The translations under genes and the position numbers were made by a program. Below, in pieces: positions 8,088 through 13,800 of a stretch of 13,800 nucleotides of DNA (its first letter is position 1; the number at the start of each line of letters is the position of its first letter). This stretch comes from CAZWUZ01 sp964637655 [NCBI: uncultured bacterium]. GTDB taxonomy: Bacteria > DAOPZR01. The notes under the pieces were generated by a model. The model saw only the letters and a list, made by a program, of their open reading frames with translations. It was not told the DNA's origin and searched no databases. Where the stretch lies: contig CAZWUZ010000073.1 in assembly GCA_964637655.1 (NCBI GenBank), positions 1-13,800 on the forward strand, read 5' to 3'.

Positions 8088-8725
8088 AGGTGGCAGTCCA
8101 TGGGTTGTTCAGCAGCACCGGGTACGACAATTTCGTTCCGCCACGTATCGGCGCCCTGTATGCCTGGCCACACGGGTACTCGCGCGCGGCCGGGCGCAGC
8201 CTCACCCCGCGCTCCCTGCGGGCACAACAACTTGCCGCTACCGCCTGGCATTTGCTCCCCGACGGAATGGCGCCGGTACCCGGCAGTCTGCCGCGCCTTG
8301 CCGGTTTCCGTGACGTACTGGTCGTGCCCGACGACCGCCAGGCGTTGTCGCTGCTCATGGCAGACACCTTCCCCTACCAGCGCCTGGTGGTACTCGCGGA
8401 ACCACCTGCTCACCCGCTAACCGCCACCCGCTGGTCGACCAGACTGACGGCAGAAAGCAGCAACCGCGTCACCTGTCAGAGCGAAAGCAACGGGTTCTTC
8501 CTGTTGCTGCTGAACGATACGTTGGCTCCCGGATGGGAAGTGCTGATTGACGAGAGTGACGCGCTCCTGCTCCGCGCCAATACCGCTTTCCGCGCTTGTA
8601 CGGTGCCACCGGGACGGCATATCATCACCTTCGTCTATCATGCCCCCGGCCTGCGCGCCGGCAGTCTCATCACCGTCGCCACCTGCCTCGGTCTGCTGTT
8701 CTGGTTGTGCCGGAACCGCCGCTAA

Positions 8726-11700
8726 CTACTGTCCCTCCGGGATGCCGAACGTTCCCGTAACCCGGTAGATCTCCCCTGTTTCCACGGCCATGGACATGCC
8801 GATGTCCCCGGCAAGACAACGGCCAAAATGCAGCGCATACGCGCCGGTGCTAATCGCTCCGCGTTGCACAACGTCGAAAGACGGCCGGCAGTATTCGAGT
8901 GCTCCCTGGCGCGGGCGCGGGTTCCAGTCGCCACCGGCACAGACAGCCGTACCGCGCCACGCCCGCAACCCGGTCCCAAACCCCACCGGATGCTCGCCTC
9001 CGGCAACCAGCCAGACCGTCCGCACCAACACCCCTTCCTTCGGCGGATCGGATACCAACCCGGCAATGATGGTCTCGTCGTCAAGCTCCACCGGAGTGAA
9101 TCCCGGGAGGCAGCCGCGCGGTACATCACCGGCAAGGAGCATTGCCCATCCGTCAGCACCGGCGGCGCGCAGCAGTCGTACCTGTTCGTCAACCGGTTCT
9201 CCCCGGCTGCGCCGCCAACGACCGAAATCCCACTGGTAGCGCGGAGTCGCTATAGTCGCTGCCGCGGCGGACGCGAACAGGGCACGCGCCTCATCATCAC
9301 GGCCGGCGGCAGTCAGGGCCTGCACCAGCGGCCATCGCAGCGCAGTCTCTGCCGGCGGACCTGCACGCAGCAGCGCGAGGGCTTCTGCCGGACGATGGCG
9401 ACGCAGCAATACCGTCGCGATGCCGCCGCGAAATCCGGGAGACACGGCAGCGGCGGTGTTCAGCCATGCCTGCCAATAGTCGCCGGCCAAACCAAGGCGG
9501 GCCGGCCGTTCCCACAGCCAGGCGGGAGCCGTGGCGGTATCCTGCACCGCGCATTCGTCCAGGCAGGCAGCGGTGGCCGCCGCCGCGATCGGGCTGCCCG
9601 ACAGGCTCAGCTTAAGCAACGCCTGCCGCACCGGTCGTTCACCGGTGAACACTGCCGTCAGCAACGGCAGAACCCCGAGATCGATCTGCGGTGACTGCAT
9701 GGCCCGTCGGTACCGCTGTTGCCACGCTGCGTGTCTGCCCCTGTCCTGTTCCCACAGATACAGTTGTGCGTCAACCGCAGCACGCAGAGCTGCACGCTGC
9801 TCCGCCGCCATCGGCAGATGCTCCAACCGCGGCAACCACGCAGCAAGTGCGGCGGCACTCCGCACGACAAAAGTGTCAACCGGTTCCGTACGCGGCGCCG
9901 CCAGGACCCCCGTGCCAAGGGGATAGCGCGCCTCCGGCCGCAGGTCCTGCTCTCCTGTCGCAGCATGGCAGCGCAATACCTGCGCGGTGATTGCTTGCTG
10001 TTCCCATTCTGCAGCCGCTGCCGGGGCCGGCAGCTTCAGTCGCAGGGTTTCCCCTGCCATCAGGCGCTGCCGATGCCATTCACCGGCGCGTTCGCTACCA
10101 TCAGCCAGAAGCGCCGCCAAGCTGCAGTCCAGTTCTGTTCCGTCGGGAAATATGCTTGTCAACCAAACCTGCCGGGCAACGGTGTCTGGCGGAGGCGGCA
10201 TGCCGGCGGCAACCCAGCGAGGGTCGCTGTCGGAAATCTTCTGCAGGGAAACACCCAAAATCCGTTCGGCATGCCGACACTGTTCCTGCAGCAGCGCGGA
10301 CCGGGCCGCGACCGGTACCCGGGCAACTCGGGCCAGTGCGCCGAGGTGCAACGGTTGACGTGCAAGCAACGCCTCATACCGCGCCAAAGCAGTCATGCTG
10401 TTGCCGCTGAGTTCAGCGCTACGTCCGGCGAGATAAATGGCCGTTGTCACCGTTGACGGGTTGCCGGCAAAGAAGCGGGCGGACGCTTCGAGCATACCAA
10501 CATCACCCGCCATCAGTCCCAGCCAGCCGATTCGGCTCCAGATTGTTTCCTGCGCTACTCCGAGCGAGCCGGCCATCTGCTGATAGATAATCCGCGCCTG
10601 CTGATACTGGCGGGCTGACGCCAGCATGTCGCCGACCGGCACCGCCACCTGCCGACCGAACTCCGGTTTCCCCATGACCAGGTTAACAAAACGTTCTATC
10701 TGCTGGCGTGCCGCTGGGGTAAATCCTTCCCGCGATAGTTGCGGCATGAGGGCACGTAGCTGCGCATACGCGGCTGCCAATTCGCCTTCGGTCAGAAAAT
10801 GTTCTGTGAGCGCCAGGCGTGGTCGCAACAGTTCCGGCTGACGGTCGACCGCACGCTGATAATCGTTGACTGCAACGTCAGGCAGCCCGAGCTGCTTCCA
10901 GGCTTCACCCCGCATCATCACCACCCGTTCCGCATGGGGGCCACCCACCGCCCCGTCAAGCACCTCAAGCACCCCCCGCGGCAGGCCGGCGCCGGCACAC
11001 AATTCAGCCCGCACTGTCGGCAATCGGTCATCATGCGGATACAGTGTGGCGTACCGGTCGAGGCAGGCCAGTCCCCGCCAGACCTCACCCTGTCGCGCCA
11101 GGAGACGGGCAAGCAGTAGGGCACCGTCCTGGTAGTCCGCCACCGCCGGCAAGGTCATCTGGACCTGCACCATAACACTGTCCTGCCCAAGATCCTGATA
11201 GAGCAATGTCTTGTACTGAATATGCAGGTTCTGCGGATCGAAACGTGCGGCACGGGCGATAGCCTGCTGCGCCTGCGGTAGCTGGCTGACAAGCAAGTGA
11301 TCAACTTCCGCCTTCATTTCCTGATTGCCGCGCAACCAAACCAGCCCCTGCAGCATCACCACTGCCGCAATGACGCCACACCACAACACGTGCATCCGTG
11401 ACCGCACTGGCGGCGACGACGGCTGCGGACGCACCAGCGCCGCCGCAAGGATGAATAGCAGTGGCACCGCGGTCGATTCGTAGCGCAGTTTGGTTTCGAA
11501 AAGCCCATGAACGGCAGCCCCGGTCGCTGCAGTCAGCGCCGCCAGAACCGGCAGCCTATACGCGCCGGTGCACCCTCGCCACAGCGCCAGCAACCACGGG
11601 GCTACCAACACTGCTGTCAGGCCGCTGCCTACCGCTCCGGTTTCCGCCCACCATTCCAGTAATTCACTATGCGCATGCTCAATGACATATACTGGACGCG

Positions 11701-12871
11701 GATAAATTGCATGGTAGGCGTACGGAAAAAACCGCATGGCGCTCTGGTTGAACGTTCCGGGCCCGTGTCCGCACAGCGGGCTGTCGAGTGCCATATTCAT
11801 TGCCGCCTGCCAGATGGCGCAACGAATCTGATCATCACCACTCAGTCCATTTTGCCAAAACACTACCCGGTCGCGCAGGCTTGACGGACCAAGTACTAAC
11901 AAGAGCAGCACTGCTATCGCCAGATACCAGATTACCCGCCGCGGCAGGGGCAACAACCAGGCAATAACCACGAAACCTGCCGCGGCGGCAAGATAACCCG
12001 CACGGTTGAAGGTCAGCAGCAGGCCGGCCACGAGCAGTATGCTGCCCACTCCCCAGGTCAAACGCGCTGCCGGGCGACTGGCGTTCAGGCAACGGATGAC
12101 TGCCAGCGGCAGCAACACGACGAGAAACGCCCCATAGAAGTTGGGATTACCGAATGTCGATATCGCACGTCCGGACACGCCGATATCCGGCAGGCTGAAC
12201 CCCCTGCCCCATTCCGCCCAATCAAGCCCGAAATGCTGCATGATACCGTAGCCCGTAACGAACAGGGCCAGTACTATCAGGAATCGCTGTAAGTGCTCAA
12301 GTCCCGCACCGGGGCGTAATATCCTGCCGAGCAGCAAAAACCACATTGCGTAAAACCACAGTCGATTGAGCAACAGTGCCCCGCGCGGCAGGTCGCCACG
12401 CCACAGCGTCAGCGCCAGCAGATAAGCCGCCAGCACGCCACCTGCAATGTATAAACTGCGCACCACCGCACCAGGGTATCCTGCCCCGTTTGCGGGCAAC
12501 GCCACGACCAGTACGGCCAACAGCGGTAGTACTACTTGAAATCCGCTATACTTCACCACGTTTGCCGGAAAGGTCTCTCCGGAAATACCCAGCACCACCA
12601 GAGCCAGCAGCAGCGCCGTCCCCGTCTCCGACATGTCCCATGGCCATCGGGGTACACCGTCACGAGACAGCCAAGCATACAGCATGACTGTTCCTGCATA
12701 CGCGGCAACCACAGCCAACGCCACACCCGCCCAGAAAAGAACCAGTTTGAGCGCGGGCCACACATCATCGAGCAGTGACGCAGCATGCCATGGTGTGATA
12801 CCCGCTAATGACAGGGTGACTAGCATCCCCAAAAGCAGGAAAGGAATAGGCCCGGAAAACAGTTTTATCAT
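8726..12871 (-). CDS. O-antigen ligase/polymerase (Wzy-type) fused to a long TPR and C-terminal region
   Basis: Protein of 1381 residues from ATG 12871. About 12 membrane helices lie within residues 8-515. Wzy/WaaL-type motifs: STFGNPNFYGAFL (238-250), LTFNRAGYLA (286-295, Arg290), CGHGPGTF (367-374) and VIEHAHSELLEWWAETG (396-412, with His399 and His401), the position of the essential His in this superfamily. This part polymerises lipid-linked glycan or joins it to an acceptor at the periplasmic face. Residues 520-870 form TPR-like helical pairs (for example 651-680 and 815-842). Residues 900-1381 are unrecognised: a probable beta segment (901-950), a helical part with alanine-rich repeats, and a probable beta domain over the last 140 residues. 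The frame is open to 12955, but the predicted promoter lies at 12920-12948, so the longer start is unlikely. The stop abuts the convergent YfhO2 stop. Confidence 0.87.
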   Translation of the reverse strand: MIKLFSGPIPFLLLGMLVTLSLAGITPWHAASLLDDVWPALKLVLFWAGVALAVVAAYAGTVMLYAWLSRDGVPRWPWDMSETGTALLLALVVLGISGETFPANVVKYSGFQVVLPLLAVLVVALPANGAGYPGAVVRSLYIAGGVLAAYLLALTLWRGDLPRGALLLNRLWFYAMWFLLLGRILRPGAGLEHLQRFLIVLALFVTGYGIMQHFGLDWAEWGRGFSLPDIGVSGRAISTFGNPNFYGAFLVVLLPLAVIRCLNASRPAARLTWGVGSILLVAGLLLTFNRAGYLAAAAGFVVIAWLLPLPRRVIWYLAIAVLLLLVLGPSSLRDRVVFWQNGLSGDDQIRCAIWQAAMNMALDSPLCGHGPGTFNQSAMRFFPYAYHAIYPRPVYVIEHAHSELLEWWAETGAVGSGLTAVLVAPWLLALWRGCTGAYRLPVLAALTAATGAAVHGLFETKLRYESTAVPLLFILAAALVRPQPSSPPVRSRMHVLWCGVIAAVVMLQGLVWLRGNQEMKAEVDHLLVSQLPQAQQAIARAARFDPQNLHIQYKTLLYQDLGQDSVMVQVQMTLPAVADYQDGALLLARLLARQGEVWRGLACLDRYATLYPHDDRLPTVRAELCAGAGLPRGVLEVLDGAVGGPHAERVVMMRGEAWKQLGLPDVAVNDYQRAVDRQPELLRPRLALTEHFLTEGELAAAYAQLRALMPQLSREGFTPAARQQIERFVNLVMGKPEFGRQVAVPVGDMLASARQYQQARIIYQQMAGSLGVAQETIWSRIGWLGLMAGDVGMLEASARFFAGNPSTVTTAIYLAGRSAELSGNSMTALARYEALLARQPLHLGALARVARVPVAARSALLQEQCRHAERILGVSLQKISDSDPRWVAAGMPPPPDTVARQVWLTSIFPDGTELDCSLAALLADGSERAGEWHRQRLMAGETLRLKLPAPAAAAEWEQQAITAQVLRCHAATGEQDLRPEARYPLGTGVLAAPRTEPVDTFVVRSAAALAAWLPRLEHLPMAAEQRAALRAAVDAQLYLWEQDRGRHAAWQQRYRRAMQSPQIDLGVLPLLTAVFTGERPVRQALLKLSLSGSPIAAAATAACLDECAVQDTATAPAWLWERPARLGLAGDYWQAWLNTAAAVSPGFRGGIATVLLRRHRPAEALALLRAGPPAETALRWPLVQALTAAGRDDEARALFASAAAATIATPRYQWDFGRWRRSRGEPVDEQVRLLRAAGADGWAMLLAGDVPRGCLPGFTPVELDDETIIAGLVSDPPKEGVLVRTVWLVAGGEHPVGFGTGLRAWRGTAVCAGGDWNPRPRQGALEYCRPSFDVVQRGAISTGAYALHFGRCLAGDIGMSMAVETGEIYRVTGTFGIPEGQ

Positions 12872-12919
12872 ATCGCACCATGCCGGCATTAGTTGTGCCG
12901 GGTTAATTCCCCGTCGGTT

Positions 12920-12948
12920 AGTATGGCATAGCTCTGCCGCGCAGGCAA
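12920..12948 (-). promoter_or_regulatory. Putative promoter of the ligase/TPR gene
   Basis: On the minus strand TTGCCT (12948-12943) is followed by a 17-base spacer and CATACT (12925-12920), with an extended TG one base upstream of the -10 hexamer. The expected start is near 12913, about 42 bases before ATG 12871. The -35 and -10 each match consensus at four of six positions. Confidence 0.5.
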
Positions 12949-12966
12949 CCACCACCGGTACCGATG

Positions 12967-12997
12967 ATACTGTGGCAGGCGATTATGCTATACTGTG
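12967..12997 (+). repeat. Direct repeat pair ATACTGTG
   Basis: ATACTGTG occurs at 12967-12974 and 12990-12997, start to start 23 bases. The second copy overlaps the plus-strand -10 box. It could be a regulator site or chance. Confidence 0.35.
12986..12994 (+). promoter_or_regulatory. Putative extended -10 promoter of the right-hand DUF2079 gene
   Basis: TGCTATACT: a TG motif, one base, then TATACT, a five-of-six match to the -10 consensus. No good -35 is seen (GATACT at 12966-12971). The expected start is near 13001, leaving only about 10 bases before ATG 13011. Confidence 0.5.
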
Positions 12998-13010
12998 TGC
13001 GGCATAGGTC

Positions 13011-13800
13011 ATGGAAAGAATTTGCGCATCCGACTTACGGCTCAACGGGGGCAAGCCCGCAATACGAAGCGGGGCAGGCACGGTATGCCCCCGGGGCGGC
13101 TGGTCGGTAGCTGTACTGATTTTGCTGACGGTGTTTACCGTTTTTTTTTCAGCAATCGAAATGCGCCGTTTCGACAACTACTACCTTGACCTGCACGTTT
13201 TCAGCGCCGACTACGGGCTGGTCGATGAACTTTCACGCAACCTGAGCACCGGTGGTTCAACAGTCAACAGCTACGACCGGCGCAGCCAGCTCGGCGAACA
13301 TTTTTCCGTTTTCTGGTATCTGCTTTCCCTCCCGTACCTTACGGGTGCAGGCCTGCATGCCTATCTGGTCACCAAGGGTGCAGCCATTGCCATCAGCGCG
13401 CTGCCTGTCTACTGGCTCGCCCGTCGCTGGTTGCGCTGCGGCATGGCCGCCGGCGCACTGACGACAGCCTTCCTGCTGTACCCGCCCACCATCTACCCGC
13501 TCACCACGAGTTTCAATATCGAACTCTTCGCCATTCCCACGTTCCTCTTTGCCCTCTACTTTCTTGAGCGCCAACGCTGGGGCGCCATGCTCCTTTTTCT
13601 TGCCACCGCCGCAAGCATCAAGGAAAACTATTTGCTGACCGCAGCCGCCTATGGCCTGTTTCTGTGCGGGCGCGGCCGCTGGCGTCTGGGCGCGGGCATT
13701 GCCCTGAGCGCCATTGCCGCTTTCTGCGTGATCGTGCTGTACATCATCCCCGCCTTCAACCCGCTGCCGGTGTTTCCGTCAGCCATCGAGTTGTATGCGC
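13011..13800 (+). CDS. DUF2079 family polytopic membrane protein, 3' end beyond window
   Basis: An open frame of 263 codons runs from ATG 13011 to the right edge; a TAG at 13005-13007 bounds it upstream. A polar stretch of about 30 residues precedes the first helix (WSVAVLILLTVFTVFFSAIEM, about 31-51). Then come RRFDNYYLDLHVFSADYGLVDEL, GEHFSVFWYLLSLPY (equivalent to the HFSP motif), a helix ending LPVYWLARRWL, FLLYPPTIYPLTTSFNIELFAIPTFLFALYFLE and ATAASIKENYLL. This order (Asp loop, HFS, LPVYWLAR, YPP, KE-N) matches DUF2079, and it is a paralogue of the left-edge gene. The ribosome binding site is weak (TAGG, close to the start), and the start depends on the nine-T run at 13141-13149 being correct. 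A role in sugar or lipid-linked glycan transfer is inferred from context only. Confidence 0.83.
   Translation, partial: MERICASDLRLNGGKPAIRSGAGTVCPRGGWSVAVLILLTVFTVFFSAIEMRRFDNYYLDLHVFSADYGLVDELSRNLSTGGSTVNSYDRRSQLGEHFSVFWYLLSLPYLTGAGLHAYLVTKGAAIAISALPVYWLARRWLRCGMAAGALTTAFLLYPPTIYPLTTSFNIELFAIPTFLFALYFLERQRWGAMLLFLATAASIKENYLLTAAAYGLFLCGRGRWRLGAGIALSAIAAFCVIVLYIIPAFNPLPVFPSAIELYA
13141..13149 (+). repeat. T9 homopolymer in the first-helix coding region of the right-hand DUF2079 gene
   Basis: Nine consecutive T within codons GTT TTT TTT TCA. As given, the frame through it is intact and yields a sensible first helix. It is the longest single-base run noticed in the window and a plausible slippage site. 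Confidence 0.8.

Larger units (their letters stand above)
6561..8725 (+). pseudogene. YfhO-like polytopic membrane protein 2, interrupted by a -1 frameshift
   Basis: The N-terminal part (from ATG 6561, about 265 residues) has a first helix at 14-30, a GGNFDLRTHILPLQF loop (Asp38) and LPQWNPYIFCGAPLN (59-73), parallel to YfhO-like protein 1. At the six-C run 7351-7356 the coding sense moves to the -1 frame: PELLRLFLPDLFG, ESFPVYAGLFPALLALYGL, further helices, and a typical YfhO end with LAPGWEVLIDE, LLRANTAFRACTVPPGRHIITFVYHAP and a last helix. Without a shift the first frame runs on as unrelated sequence to a stop at 7824-7826, giving 421 residues. One extra C would restore a protein of about 721 residues, a normal family length. 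Both halves are well preserved, so the cause may be a sequencing error, a very recent mutation, or recoding. It starts in an ATGA overlap with radical SAM gene 2. Confidence 0.8.

Noticed and set aside
7436-8413. 325-codon minus-strand open frame
   Set aside because: It is antisense to the YfhO-like gene 2 C-terminal half. The composition (Q, R, G rich) looks like reverse-strand coding sequence and no motif is recognisable.
8738-8757. CGGGA/TCCCG inverted repeat as a terminator
   Set aside because: Five base pairs with a 10-base loop and no T tract on either strand is too weak to call.
8828-9694. 288-codon plus-strand open frame
   Set aside because: It is antisense to the ligase/TPR C-terminal region, low in complexity and rich in R/Q/G, with no ribosome binding site or motif.
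12872-12955. Longer N-terminus (28 extra residues) for the ligase/TPR protein
   Set aside because: The extra stretch is polar with two Cys, precedes the natural first helix, and starts upstream of the predicted -35 and -10 boxes, so it would not be on the transcript.

Overview
The window is a GC-rich bacterial locus (most 60-base lines are above 60% GC) dominated by surface-glycan and envelope genes. It holds two DUF2079 proteins, two YfhO-type GT-C-like membrane proteins, one Wzy/O-antigen-ligase-like protein with a very long TPR tail, two B12-binding-domain radical SAM proteins and one membrane-anchored SGNH hydrolase. No rRNA, tRNA, CRISPR array or insertion sequence was seen. A Gram-negative host is likely. 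Ligase-TPR fusions and expanded DUF2079/YfhO families fit a PVC-type bacterium (Kiritimatiellota, Lentisphaerota, Verrucomicrobiota), but that placement is a guess from gene content.

Layout. Positions 1-2902 are a minus-strand operon read leftward: radical SAM protein 1 (1364-2902), SGNH hydrolase (413-1357) and a DUF2079 membrane protein that runs off the left edge (1-429). Positions 2903-3064 are a divergent promoter region with a perfect TATAAT on the minus strand, a perfect TTGACA on the plus strand and a 10-bp palindrome. Positions 3065-8725 are a plus-strand operon: YfhO-like protein 1 (TTG start), radical SAM protein 2 and YfhO-like protein 2. Its genes are joined by two ATGA overlaps. 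YfhO-like protein 2 is split by a -1 frameshift at a six-C run (7351-7356). Positions 8726-12871 are one large minus-strand gene, the ligase/TPR protein, whose stop codon abuts that of YfhO 2 with no gap. Positions 12872-13010 are a second divergent region with two extended -10 promoters. From 13011 a second DUF2079 gene runs off the right edge.

Inferred joint role: the YfhO and DUF2079 proteins look like polytopic enzymes that move sugars from polyprenyl-phosphate donors at the outer face of the inner membrane. The ligase-like protein would polymerise or attach the glycan. The SGNH protein could add or remove acyl groups, and the radical SAM proteins could methylate or otherwise remodel a lipid or sugar. 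The most unusual feature is the repeated pairing of B12-type radical SAM genes with GT-C-like membrane proteins on both arms of one divergent promoter, without the cytoplasmic glycosyltransferases typical of O-antigen clusters.
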